DNA of 43,284 nt from a virus. The stretch lies in the IMG/VR virus record IMGVR_UViG_3300045952_000116, positions 1 to 43,284 of that record; one strand, given 5' to 3'. The notes under the pieces are model-generated. The model was not told the origin of the DNA, made no database searches, and saw only the letters and a program-made list of their open reading frames with translations. Shown here piece after piece: positions 1 to 7,178 of this stretch; within the stretch, counting starts at the first letter, position 1, and each line of letters begins with the position of its first letter. The position numbers and the translations under genes are program-made.

Positions 1-54
1 CCTGGGTGGGCCGCATTCGGCGCGGAACTGGATCAGTTCGCTCGCACAGCATGA
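1..54 (+). CDS. ParB/MT-A70 methyltransferase, C-terminal end (duplicate of 43158-43211)
   Basis: The last 17 codons and TGA stop of the methyltransferase described at 42093-43211. The fragment appears here only because the circular genome was opened inside this gene. Its stop codon (52-54) overlaps the ATG at 51 of the next gene. Confidence 0.93.
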   Translation, partial: PGWAAFGAELDQFARTA

Positions 55-127
55 CGCAGCGGCGCAACGACCCCGATCGGCTGAGCAACTACTTCGACCG
101 CCTCCTATCGGGCATTGGTCATCGAGG
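1..127. repeat. 127-bp terminal direct repeat (circular overlap), copy 1
   Basis: Bases 1-127 are identical to 43158-43284. A reading frame crosses the junction without interruption: the methyltransferase gene that ends at 43211 also ends at 54. The exact length of 127 is a common assembler k-mer size, so this is best read as the overlap of a circular assembly and not a biological terminal repeat. The non-redundant genome is 43,157 bp. Confidence 0.95.
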
Positions 128-464
128 CAGTTCTTTCTCGGACATTGATGCATGCACGCATGACGGCGCGACAGATCGCTTTTTGTATCAGGAGTTCAAA
201 AGACAGGCGGAGAAAATCAATCGTGGCCAGGCCGATCTATTGAAGGCGCTTGCGCGGCGGGACTACAACACGGTGTGGTGTGTCCGCCCCCGTGCTGATG
301 CGGATCTTGATTGGTATAACGTGCGAACCAGGAAGCTCGAAGTGATTTCCGTCAAAGAGTACCGCGAGCTGGTTCGACGATGGTGGCGCTCGGACGAGGG
401 CGCTCCGCAAAATACATGGGAGTCCGCGCCCGTGACTCCTGACGTCACAGAGATCAACTGGTAA
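51..464 (+). CDS. small PD-(D/E)XK-like protein, putative nuclease
   Basis: A 137-aa protein starting at an ATGA overlap with the upstream methyltransferase; this start is preferred over the in-frame ATG at 6, which lies inside the upstream gene. It shows an SDIDA motif, then LYQEFKR about 20 residues later, and a GQ pair followed by a leucine-rich helix. That order (acidic residue, E-x-K, Gln) resembles small phage PD-(D/E)XK nuclease-like proteins whose exact substrate is unknown. It sits between a DNA methyltransferase and a recombination module, which suits a DNA-processing role. The nuclease call rests on motif spacing only; an inactive relative is possible. The first 77 nt are repeated at 43208-43284. 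Confidence 0.5.
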   Translation: MTQRRNDPDRLSNYFDRLLSGIGHRGSSFSDIDACTHDGATDRFLYQEFKRQAEKINRGQADLLKALARRDYNTVWCVRPRADADLDWYNVRTRKLEVISVKEYRELVRRWWRSDEGAPQNTWESAPVTPDVTEINW

Positions 465-493
465 GGCGGAACGCCGCCAACTGAAATCCACAT

Positions 494-503
494 AAGAGGA
501 GGC
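494..503 (+). promoter_or_regulatory. strong ribosome binding site for the recombination gene
   Basis: The sequence AAGAGGAGG lies about 9 nt upstream of the ATG at 512, an almost ideal Shine-Dalgarno match. It follows a short hairpin, GGCG-GAA-CGCC, at 465-475 just after the previous stop. It fixes the start of the 373-aa protein. Confidence 0.6.
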
Positions 504-511
504 CCGTTCTC

Positions 512-1633
512 ATGTCCACCACGGCCGAGCCGTTCGAGCTCGACACCACCACCACCGAGATCACCGCGCCCCTCGGCTCGATGCTCGAAGCGCAGACCCG
601 CGGCGAGATCGACATCCAGGTCGCCACCGCCAAGCGCTTCCCGCGCTCGCTGCGCACCTTCCACCAGGAAGCCCTGGAGATGGTCACCCTCACCGAGCAG
701 ATCGCCGAGCAGTGCTTCTATGCCCTGCCGCGCGACGGCAAGACGATCGAAGGCCCCTCCGCCCGCTTCGCCGAGATCATCGCCTCGGCCTGGGGCCACA
801 TGCGCATCGAGGGCCGCATCGTCCACGAAGACGATCGGTTCGTGACCGGCCGCGGCGTGTCCTGGGACATGCAGCGCAACGTCGCGATCGCCTACGAGGT
901 CCGCCGCAAGATCACCGGGAAGACCAACCGCAAGTACTCCGACGACATGGTCACCGTCACCGGCAACGCCGCGGCGTCGATCGCGCTCCGGAACGCCGTG
1001 CTGAAGAACATCCCGAAGGCGTACTGGGAGCCGCTCTACCTCGCGGCCCGCCAGGTCGCCGTGGGCAACGCGCAGACGCTCGTCGATCGGCGGGCGCACA
1101 TGCTCGCCTACTTCCAGAAGATGGGCGTGCCGCCGGCGCGCGTGTTCGCCACACTCGGCGTCACCGGCGAAGCCGACGTGACGCTCGACCAGCTCGCGAC
1201 GCTGAAGGGCCTCGCGACGGCGATCAAGGAAGGCGACACGACCGTCGATCAGGCGTTCCCGCCGGAGGGCGCCCCGGCCGTGGCCAACGGCCAGGCGCCG
1301 GAGCGGAAGTCGGCCGACACCAGCAAGCCCACGTCGGGCATCGCCACGGCCACCGTCACGGCCCTGTGGGAAGCCAAGACCGCGAAAGGGCACCCGAAGC
1401 GCTACGAGGTCGTGGCCGGCGGCATCGTGTATCACACGCACGACCTGGCGATCGCGGACCGGGCGACGCTGCTGTCGAAGGGGGGCGCGCGGGTGCAGCT
1501 GCGGTGGACGCTGGCCGAGCCGTTCGGGCGTCGGCTCGAGGCGGTGGACGCCGTCGAGGCCCCGCCGCGCGAGCGCGAGCCCGGCGACGAACCCGACGAT
1601 CCCACGCCGGCCCAGAGTGACATCGGCTTCTGA
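512..1633 (+). CDS. probable phage single-strand annealing recombinase (RecT-like role)
   Basis: A 373-aa protein. The core (about residues 60-240) contains 'ALPRDGKTIEGPSARFAEI', a 'DMVTVTGNAAASIALRNAV' stretch and 'YFQKMGVPPARV', a pattern I recognise from a widespread phage family usually left unnamed and found where RecT/Erf-type annealing proteins occur. The C-terminal third (from about 255) is low-complexity and then a basic/acidic tail. The next gene, 5 nt downstream, is a Cas4/RecB-like exonuclease, the usual partner of an annealing protein in phage recombination. The inferred role is to coat and anneal single strands exposed by that exonuclease. The family placement is from memory and the function is inferred largely from the pairing. 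Confidence 0.6.
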   Translation: MSTTAEPFELDTTTTEITAPLGSMLEAQTRGEIDIQVATAKRFPRSLRTFHQEALEMVTLTEQIAEQCFYALPRDGKTIEGPSARFAEIIASAWGHMRIEGRIVHEDDRFVTGRGVSWDMQRNVAIAYEVRRKITGKTNRKYSDDMVTVTGNAAASIALRNAVLKNIPKAYWEPLYLAARQVAVGNAQTLVDRRAHMLAYFQKMGVPPARVFATLGVTGEADVTLDQLATLKGLATAIKEGDTTVDQAFPPEGAPAVANGQAPERKSADTSKPTSGIATATVTALWEAKTAKGHPKRYEVVAGGIVYHTHDLAIADRATLLSKGGARVQLRWTLAEPFGRRLEAVDAVEAPPREREPGDEPDDPTPAQSDIGF

Positions 1634-1638
1634 GGCCC

Positions 1639-2268
1639 ATGCACACGGTCCCGCGCGATCCGCTCACCTTCGACGCCGCGACGCACACCTACACGCTCGA
1701 CGGCGTGCGCGTCCCCAGCGTCACGGACATCTTGCGCCTGGCCGGGTTTCTCGACTTCTCCCGCATCCCGGCCGACATCCTCGACGCCGCCCAAGAGCGC
1801 GGCACCCTCGTCCACGAGGCCCTCCACTACCTCGCCGACGACGACCTCCACCCCGACTCCGTCCCGGACGCCATCCGCGGGTACGTCGAGGCCGGCATCG
1901 CCTTCCGCCGCACCGCCGGCTTCTCCGTCGTCGCCGCCGAGCTCCGCGTCTTCTCGCGCACCTGGCAGCTCGCCGGCACCGTCGACCTGGTCGGCTACTG
2001 GGACGGCGAGGACGCGTGCCTCGCCGACTACAAGACGGGCGACCCGGCCGACGTCGCGGCCGACCTGCAGCTGGCGGCCTACGTGGAGCTCCTGAAGGAG
2101 ATGCGGCCGGACCTCGGGATCGTGAAGCGCGTGTCGGTGCGGCTCACGAAGGACGGGGCGTTTCACGTGGAACCGTACGACGACGACCACACCGAGGATT
2201 GGGAAGTCTTTCGCGCGGCGTTGACGACCGTCACCGAGCGCCGGCGCCGGCAGAAACGGACATGGTGA
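1639..2268 (+). CDS. Cas4/RecB-like PD-(D/E)XK exonuclease
   Basis: A 209-aa protein with a complete nuclease signature: RGTLVH (His59), an acidic residue in VAAELRVFS (Glu101), GTVDLV (Asp116), LADYKTG (Asp130, Lys132) and QLAAY (Gln144, Tyr148). These are the motifs of RecB/Cas4-family exonucleases. It lacks the cysteines of the Fe-S type. Placed 5 nt after the annealing protein, it most likely resects double-stranded DNA ends for recombination or concatemer formation during replication. The C-terminus ends in a basic run (RRRRQK) that may contact DNA. Confidence 0.85.
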   Translation: MHTVPRDPLTFDAATHTYTLDGVRVPSVTDILRLAGFLDFSRIPADILDAAQERGTLVHEALHYLADDDLHPDSVPDAIRGYVEAGIAFRRTAGFSVVAAELRVFSRTWQLAGTVDLVGYWDGEDACLADYKTGDPADVAADLQLAAYVELLKEMRPDLGIVKRVSVRLTKDGAFHVEPYDDDHTEDWEVFRAALTTVTERRRRQKRTW

Positions 2269-2447
2269 TGACCCCAGAGGCCTTGTATGCCACCGTCCAG
2301 GCGATGACGCGTTACGGCGGGTCCTTCGTCCGACAGCTCGCAGAGCTCGTGCGCCTGGCCGACGACGACAACCGCGCGCGCCTGCTTCAGGCGTTCCCCG
2401 AGTACTTCGAACGCTACCGACAACGCGCCGAGGCCGACACCGTATGA
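2262..2447 (+). CDS. small conserved phage protein of unknown function
   Basis: A 61-aa protein beginning with ATG at 2262 (or ATG at 2268, which shares its A with the TGA of the exonuclease). The core 'LADDDNRARLLQAFPEYFERY' is a pattern I have seen in many phage genomes next to recombination or replication genes, without an assigned function. It is highly charged and predicted helical. The stop overlaps the ATG of the HNH gene at 2444. It is translationally coupled on both sides, which supports it being expressed. Confidence 0.7.
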   Translation: MVMTPEALYATVQAMTRYGGSFVRQLAELVRLADDDNRARLLQAFPEYFERYRQRAEADTV

Positions 2448-2953
2448 CACTCCGGCGTGAGGCACCAACCGCCGCCGTCAGAATCCGCGCGATGAAGCGG
2501 GATCGATTTCGCTGCACCTACTGCGGCGTTCCGGGAACAGATGCAGAGCTGGAAATAGATCACATCATCGCGGTTTCAAATGGCGGCAGTCATCACATAA
2601 GTAATCTGACTACAGCGTGCAGAACGTGCAATCAGTTGAAAGGCTCCTCCGAAGGACAGCCACCAATCATACGTAATGGAACAGGGAAGCGCGGGTTAAT
2701 TGGGATGTGTATTCACCGCCTCAAGGACGGTCGGATCAATAACCAGGGCCAAATTATCGCAGAAGACGGCGACATGGTTCTTGTTCAGCTCTACGAATGG
2801 TTCTGTGGAAGCCCAACTGTTGTCGTTCCTATCCCAAAGACGGTTATCTATTCGGAAGAGTGCCGAATTTACAGAGACCACGAATCAATGAACAGTGCGT
2901 ACGAGATTGAGGCTAGAGGTCGTAACTCAGCTTTCGACCGGGGAGAACTATAG
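2444..2953 (+). CDS. free-standing HNH endonuclease
   Basis: A 169-aa protein with an HNH/ββα-metal domain in the first 70 residues: Cys24-x2-Cys27, then EIDHI (Asp39, His40), Asn54 and Cys59-x2-Cys62, the usual zinc-bound frame. The remaining 100 residues have no recognised domain and may bind the target. The gene is clearly poorer in GC than its neighbours and uses many A/T-ending codons, a sign of recent arrival, as expected for a homing-type endonuclease. It is slotted between coupled recombination genes. It could nick phage or host DNA; the target is not visible. Confidence 0.85.
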   Translation: MTLRREAPTAAVRIRAMKRDRFRCTYCGVPGTDAELEIDHIIAVSNGGSHHISNLTTACRTCNQLKGSSEGQPPIIRNGTGKRGLIGMCIHRLKDGRINNQGQIIAEDGDMVLVQLYEWFCGSPTVVVPIPKTVIYSEECRIYRDHESMNSAYEIEARGRNSAFDRGEL

Positions 2954-3634
2954 ATGCCCCCTGCAGCCGCCGCTGCGCCGCCCGTCGACACGCGCCCGAT
3001 CGAGTCCGAGATCGCCCCGGCCCTCGCCGCCGCCCGCGGCCTCGCCGTCCTCGACCCCGCCTCCTACGCCCTCGCCGGCCAGGAGCTCGTCCGCCTCGCC
3101 ACCGCCGAACGCCGCATCGCCGACTGGTTCCGCCCGCTCCGCGACGCCGCACACAAAGCCTGGAAAGTCCTCTGCGACCGCGAGCGCGAGGTCCTGACGC
3201 CCCTCACCCAGGAGATCGCCCGCCTCAAACGCGAGCGCGTCACCTGGAAGGCCGCCGACGACCAGCGCCGCCGCGACGAGGAACGCCGCCTCGCCGACGC
3301 GGAGAAGCGGCGCGCGGAAGAGGCCGCGGCCGCCAAAGCCAAGCAGCTCGAGGACCGCGGCCAGGTCGCCCAGGCAGCGCAGGTCCTGGAGCGCGCGATC
3401 GCCGCGCCGCCGCCGGCCGTCGTCCTGCCCGACAGCACGCCGAAGGTCGCCGGCATCAGCGCGCGCAAGGTCTGGCGGTTCCGCGTCGTGGACGAGGCGC
3501 TCGTCCCGCGCGAGTACCTCAAAGTCGATGAGACGAAGGTCGGCGCCTACGTGCGCGCGATGAAGAGCACCGGGGCGATTCCCGGGATCGAGATTTACAG
3601 CGAGGACGACGAGAGCGTCAGAAGGATCGGCTGA
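2954..3634 (+). CDS. coiled-coil phage protein of the recombination region
   Basis: A 226-aa protein starting immediately after the HNH gene stop. Residues about 45-150 form a long charged helix rich in Arg, Glu and Ala (heptad-like, probable coiled coil). The C-terminal domain has the pattern 'KVWRFRVVDEALVPREYL' followed by 'GAIPGIEIYSEDD', which is common to unnamed phage proteins in recombination/replication operons. No catalytic motif is seen. It may be an accessory factor for the annealing protein or exonuclease upstream; that is inference from position. The stop is followed by a 39-nt gap before the replication gene. Confidence 0.65.
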   Translation: MPPAAAAAPPVDTRPIESEIAPALAAARGLAVLDPASYALAGQELVRLATAERRIADWFRPLRDAAHKAWKVLCDREREVLTPLTQEIARLKRERVTWKAADDQRRRDEERRLADAEKRRAEEAAAAKAKQLEDRGQVAQAAQVLERAIAAPPPAVVLPDSTPKVAGISARKVWRFRVVDEALVPREYLKVDETKVGAYVRAMKSTGAIPGIEIYSEDDESVRRIG

Positions 3635-3645
3635 ATCTGTCCGCG

Positions 3646-3658
3646 TTGGTCAGACCAA
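3646..3658. promoter_or_regulatory. small inverted repeat before the replication gene
   Basis: TTGGT-CAG-ACCAA, a 5-bp inverted repeat in the 39-nt gap between the coiled-coil gene and the replication gene. It is one of very few spacers in this operon. It may be an operator or mRNA hairpin; a chance match cannot be excluded. Confidence 0.25.
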
Positions 3659-3673
3659 TGGAGCCACAACGGA

Positions 3674-4729
3674 ATGTGGGTCAAACTCGACGACGCCTTT
3701 CCTGAGCATCGCAAGATCGAAGAGGCCGCGCGCGCCCTCGGCCGCTTCGGCGTCAGCCGCGCCATCGCCGTGTATGTCGAGGGCCTCTGCTACGCCGCGC
3801 GCAACCTGACCGACGGCTTCCTCTCCGCGCGCATCGTCGCCAAGCTCTACACCGACCCGGCGCCGCAGCAGGTCGCCCGCGCACTCGCCACCGTCGGCCT
3901 CTGGGAACCCGTCGAGGGCGGCTATCAGATCCACGACTACGGGCACTACAACCCCACGTCCCAGGAGGTCAAGGAGAAGCGGGAGTGGGACCGAAAACGG
4001 AAGTCCCTCTACAGCGACCCTGACCTCGTCGTCGCGATTCGCACGCGCGATCAGGACCGCTGCCGCTATTGCGGTGAGCGTGTGAACTGGACCGACCGTC
4101 GCGGCCCAGGCGGCGGGCAGTTCGATCACGTCGTGCCCAGAGGCGACAACTCGATGAGCAACGTCGTCGTCGCCTGTCGCGGCTGCAACAACCGGAAGGG
4201 AGATCGGACACCCAAGCAAGCTCGGATGGTTCTTCTCGATGAGAACCAAGTCGGACCTAGTTCTGAGAGCCCAATAGGACCTAGTTCAGAACTAGTTCCC
4301 AAGAACCAAATAGGAACTAGTTCGGAACCAGTTCCCCCTCGCGGGGGCGCGCGGCGCGATCGCGATCCCGTCCCGTCCCCAGATCCGGATCCGGATCCCA
4401 GCAGAGGTACTCCTCCCCCCAGTGTGTCTTCGTCGAACAGGCCGCCTGCGGCGGCAGACACACGGCGCGGGGCGCTCTCGATCGGCTCACATAAAGCCCA
4501 CGCGAGTTGCGGCCGGCCCTGCGTCCCGGCGTTCCTGCACGCCGAATTCCGGCAAAATCTCGGCGGCGATGAGGACGCCAACGACCGCGAGTTACGCGCG
4601 TGGTACGGGCGCGTCATGGACGAATGGCACGGGAAAACCATCCCGCTGGACGGCGTAAAGTTCTGGCGTCGGGCGTTTGAATCCTGGCAGAAAACCGAGG
4701 CAGAGGAGGCGATGTGGAAGGCCATGTAA
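3674..4729 (+). CDS. phage replication initiator with winged-helix N-terminus and embedded HNH domain
   Basis: A 351-aa protein. Residues 1-95 ('WVKLDDAFPEHRKI', 'GLWEPVEGGYQIHDY') match the N-terminal winged-helix region seen in phage replisome organisers. Residues 128-180 form an HNH module: Cys130-x2-Cys133, Asp151-His152, Asn163, Cys168-x2-Cys171. Residues 188-250 are a low-complexity linker coded by repeated DNA (see 4246-4334). Residues 275-345 ('CGRPCVPAFLHAEF', 'ELRAWY') resemble the C-terminal domain of such initiators. The likely role is origin recognition and helicase recruitment; the HNH domain could nick the origin or be an inserted homing domain. The next gene starts 16 nt before this stop. 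Confidence 0.7.
   Translation: MWVKLDDAFPEHRKIEEAARALGRFGVSRAIAVYVEGLCYAARNLTDGFLSARIVAKLYTDPAPQQVARALATVGLWEPVEGGYQIHDYGHYNPTSQEVKEKREWDRKRKSLYSDPDLVVAIRTRDQDRCRYCGERVNWTDRRGPGGGQFDHVVPRGDNSMSNVVVACRGCNNRKGDRTPKQARMVLLDENQVGPSSESPIGPSSELVPKNQIGTSSEPVPPRGGARRDRDPVPSPDPDPDPSRGTPPPSVSSSNRPPAAADTRRGALSIGSHKAHASCGRPCVPAFLHAEFRQNLGGDEDANDRELRAWYGRVMDEWHGKTIPLDGVKFWRRAFESWQKTEAEEAMWKAM
4246..4334. repeat. iteron-like repeats inside the replication gene, candidate origin
   Basis: Three direct copies of CCAAnTnGGAnCTAGTTC at 4246-4263, 4271-4287 and 4306-4323, together with perfect palindromes GAACTAGTTC at 4289-4298 and 4314-4323 and a near copy GAACCAGTTC at 4325-4334. The block is A/T-richer than its surroundings and lies in the linker-coding part of the initiator gene. 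Phage origins are often nested in their initiator gene (lambda O is the model). Directly downstream, GATCCG is repeated three times (4382-4398). Confidence 0.6.
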
Positions 4730-5223
4730 TCGCCGCCGCGCCCCCCCTGCCGGAGTGGTTCAAGACCACCCTCCGCGAATTTTTCCTGTGCTGGCGGCAG
4801 ACCGTCACGGTCGAGATGGGCCGCGCGTACTGGGCCACCCTGAGCGACTGCGACCCGCACGACGTCGCGGCCGCCGCCCTGGATCTCAGGCGCGGTGCGG
4901 GCGGCGAGTGGCCTCCGAGCGCGAGCACCTGGCACCAGGTTGCGGACCAGATCGGGCGCGATCGTCGGCTGCGCGAGACCATCCAGCTGGGACGAGAACA
5001 GCACTGGCGCGCAGAGTGTCAGGACTGCGACGACACCGGCTGGCAGAGCCTGGAATGCACCGCCACGGCCCGCTGTGGTCGACCCCGCTGTGACCAGGCC
5101 GAGGAAGCCTTCACGCATGGCTACGCGGCCGTGTGCCCCTGCCGTCCGACCAACAGCACGTATCAGCGTTCGCGTGACCGTGAGCGCACCAGCGCGCGAC
5201 GCGAGAGGAGCCGCACCGCATGA
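4714..5223 (+). CDS. cysteine-rich replication-associated protein, possible helicase loader
   Basis: A 169-aa protein with a GTG start preceded by AGAGGAGG about 5 nt upstream, overlapping the initiator gene by 16 nt. The N-terminal half is helical ('LPEWFKTTLREFFLCW', 'YWATLSDCDPHDVAAAAL'). The C-terminal half is a zinc-ribbon-like module: Cys102-x2-Cys105, Cys115, Cys121, Cys126, Cys141 and Cys143, with 'DTGW' after the first pair as in small phage replication proteins I have seen. Position straight after the initiator suggests a loader or accessory role in replisome assembly. No ATPase motif is present, so it is not itself a helicase. Confidence 0.6.
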   Translation: MEGHVIAAAPPLPEWFKTTLREFFLCWRQTVTVEMGRAYWATLSDCDPHDVAAAALDLRRGAGGEWPPSASTWHQVADQIGRDRRLRETIQLGREQHWRAECQDCDDTGWQSLECTATARCGRPRCDQAEEAFTHGYAAVCPCRPTNSTYQRSRDRERTSARRERSRTA

Positions 5224-6053
5224 CCACCAGGACGAGCAACCCCAACGGGAAGGACCGCGACGCCGAGCGGCACGCGCGGCGCCGCAAGCCCCGCTCGCAC
5301 ACCGTGCCGCATCCGAAGGACCCCGCGCCCGTCGAGGATCCGCCCGTCGAGGCCGCGCCAACCGTCATCACCCAGGCTGCCGAGATCCTCGAGCAAGAGC
5401 AGGCCACGGAGCCGCCGCCGGCGCTTCATCCCGGCGTCAACGAGGACGAACGCGAACGGCTCCGCGAGGCGCTGCGTCGCTGTGAGGCCGCCAACGCCGA
5501 GCTCGCGCGCGCCACCGATCGCCGCAAGCGCGCGCAGGCCGAGGTCGACGCCGCGAACACGCGCCTGCAGACCCTCGTCGCCGAGATCAGCAGCGGCACC
5601 GGACAGCCGTCGCTGCCGTTCTCTGTCGCCGACCAGGAGGCCGACCGCAACGCGATGCTGCAGGCCGACCGCGAGGCGAACACGCCGGCGCTGATCGAGC
5701 GCCTAAAGCGCTTCGGCTGGATCCTCACGCGCGAGCAGCTTGACGCGCTGGCGCACGCGCAGCGTCACGAGCTCGCCGAGTATGTGAAGCGATCCGAGGC
5801 CGCGATCCTCGACGCGACGCAGCTCCACAACGTCGCGCTGCCGGCGGTCCTCGCGTCGATGCACGTCGCCGACGACCCGCCGCCCGGCGAAGAGCGCCAG
5901 CACTGCACCCTGTGCGGGATGATGCTCCAGGCGCATCCGGTCGACTTCTGGGTGCCGGGTCTGCGCATCGGCAGCGACTGTCCCGGCGAGGACGTCAGCG
6001 GCGAGCGCGACACCGCGCTGGTCACCGCCGACGAGGAGCACGCCGCGTCATGA
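5220..6053 (+). CDS. hypothetical protein with coiled coil and C-terminal CxxC
   Basis: A 277-aa protein, ATGA-coupled to the gene before and after. It has a basic, disordered N-terminus (residues 1-40), a Pro/Glu-rich stretch (40-75), a long charged helix (about 75-125) and a region with 'RFGWILTREQLDALAHAQRHEL' (about 160-185). Near the C-terminus, 'HCTLCGM' and a later Cys in 'IGSDCPG' could bind zinc. I do not recognise the family. Its place between a replication protein and a Holliday-junction resolvase suggests a DNA-metabolism role, but nothing in the sequence proves this. Confidence 0.6.
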   Translation: MTTRTSNPNGKDRDAERHARRRKPRSHTVPHPKDPAPVEDPPVEAAPTVITQAAEILEQEQATEPPPALHPGVNEDERERLREALRRCEAANAELARATDRRKRAQAEVDAANTRLQTLVAEISSGTGQPSLPFSVADQEADRNAMLQADREANTPALIERLKRFGWILTREQLDALAHAQRHELAEYVKRSEAAILDATQLHNVALPAVLASMHVADDPPPGEERQHCTLCGMMLQAHPVDFWVPGLRIGSDCPGEDVSGERDTALVTADEEHAAS

Positions 6054-6652
6054 CCCGCCTGCTCGCAATCGACCCGGGACCGACCGCGTCTGCGTATGTG
6101 CTCTACGTGCACGAACGCGACCCCATGACCCGCCGCAACGTGCTCGAGCGCCCTCTCCTCGAGCACGCCAAGGAGGCGAACGAGACCGTGCTGGCCAGGA
6201 TCTACCGGGTCGCCGCAGAGAACCGCGGCGGGCGATGGGTCGACCAGGTTTGCATCGAGAAAATCGAATCGTTCGGGATGGCGGTCGGCGAAGACGTCTT
6301 TGAGACCGTCTTCTGGTCGGGCCGCTTCGCCGAGGCCTGGTGTTCGTACGACGCGGCCGGCGTGGCGCGTGTGCCACGCGGCGAGGTCAAGATGCACCTG
6401 TGTCGCTCGATGCGCGCGAAGGACCCCAACATCCGCGCCGCGCTGATCGATCGGTTCGGTCAGCCCGGCACCCGCAAGGCACCAGGCAGGGTCTACGGCG
6501 TCACGGGCGATGTCTGGTCCGCCCTGGCCGTCGCCGTCACCGTGGCCGAGGGCGGTCACGTCGAACGCGGGCTCAAGGTGCGACCGCCGAGACCGCCGAG
6601 GCTGCGTGAGGTCGATGCACTGGATGACCCGCGGGCGCCGTTGTTCCCATGA
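6050..6652 (+). CDS. RuvC-like Holliday junction resolvase
   Basis: A 200-aa protein with RNase H-fold nuclease features: 'LLAIDPGPTASAY' (Asp8, first strand), 'VCIEKIESFGMAVG' (Glu70/Glu73 with the following helix) and 'GDVWSALAVAV' (Asp154). This order matches RuvC-type resolvases and their phage relatives. The substrate would be four-way junctions or branched DNA made during recombination and packaging. The start at 6050 overlaps the upstream stop as ATGA and gives the catalytic Asp the expected position near the N-terminus; a longer in-frame extension lies inside the upstream gene and is not credible. Confidence 0.82.
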   Translation: MTRLLAIDPGPTASAYVLYVHERDPMTRRNVLERPLLEHAKEANETVLARIYRVAAENRGGRWVDQVCIEKIESFGMAVGEDVFETVFWSGRFAEAWCSYDAAGVARVPRGEVKMHLCRSMRAKDPNIRAALIDRFGQPGTRKAPGRVYGVTGDVWSALAVAVTVAEGGHVERGLKVRPPRPPRLREVDALDDPRAPLFP

Positions 6653-6670
6653 CTCCTGAACTCTGACACC

Positions 6671-7078
6671 ATGCCGATCTGTCTGGAGCGCGGCTGCCCT
6701 CGCCTCGTCACACGCGGTCGCTGCCCCGCGCACGCCCAGGCCAAGGAGCGCACCCGAGGCACCGCGCATCAGCGTGGCTTCACGTCACACTGGCACAACA
6801 CATTCAAGCCACACTTCCGAAACCTCCTGCTCGAGCAGGACATCCCGCCCGTCTGTGGGGCGACGCTGCCGACCGGACCTCAGACGAGTGACAGCCGATG
6901 CAAGGCGGACGGTGTGCTGACGTTCGACTCGTTGCACCATGACCATGAGCCCCCGTTGACACCGCACGAGCGGCAGCATCGGGCCGCGGTCGAGGACCCG
7001 CAGCGTATCCAGTTGCTGTGCGCGGCGTGTCACGCGGCCAAGACGCGACGGCAGCACGGGGGGACCCCGGGGGGGTGA
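6671..7078 (+). CDS. terminase-associated HNH endonuclease
   Basis: A 135-aa protein. An N-terminal zinc knuckle (Cys4, Cys9, Cys18, His21) is followed by 'RGTAHQRGFTSHW' and an HNH core 'SLHHDHEPPL' (His89-His90-Asp91-His92) with 'LLCAACHAAKT' (Cys117, Cys120, His121). This layout is typical of the small HNH protein encoded beside the terminase in HK97-like phages, where HNH and terminase act together in cutting packaging sites. It lies 100 nt before the small terminase gene, which supports that role and points to cos-type packaging. Confidence 0.85.
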   Translation: MPICLERGCPRLVTRGRCPAHAQAKERTRGTAHQRGFTSHWHNTFKPHFRNLLLEQDIPPVCGATLPTGPQTSDSRCKADGVLTFDSLHHDHEPPLTPHERQHRAAVEDPQRIQLLCAACHAAKTRRQHGGTPGG

Positions 7079-7178
7079 GCCGAAAGGTCCATCGAGGGCG
7101 TCCAAAAACCGTGTCGGAGGTCGGAAACGTTCTCTACGAGATGTGGATTGGTGAGCAGGGCTAGAAAGGCCGGTCGAG
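7079..7178 (+). promoter_or_regulatory. 100-bp spacer between HNH and small terminase, possible cos region
   Basis: This is one of the longest gaps in the rightward gene array. It includes an A run (CCAAAAACC) and no convincing gene. In cos phages the packaging site often lies beside the small terminase and HNH genes. No inverted repeat or known cos consensus can be picked out here, so the assignment is positional only. Confidence 0.25.

Noticed and set aside
1-127. Short direct terminal repeats as in DTR-packaging phages
   Set aside because: The length equals a common assembler k-mer size, lies inside a gene rather than near terminase, and HNH-terminase context favours cos packaging.
7140-7163. 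Seven-codon frame starting ATGTGGATTGG before the small terminase
   Set aside because: Too short, no ribosome binding site and no coupling to the terminase start.
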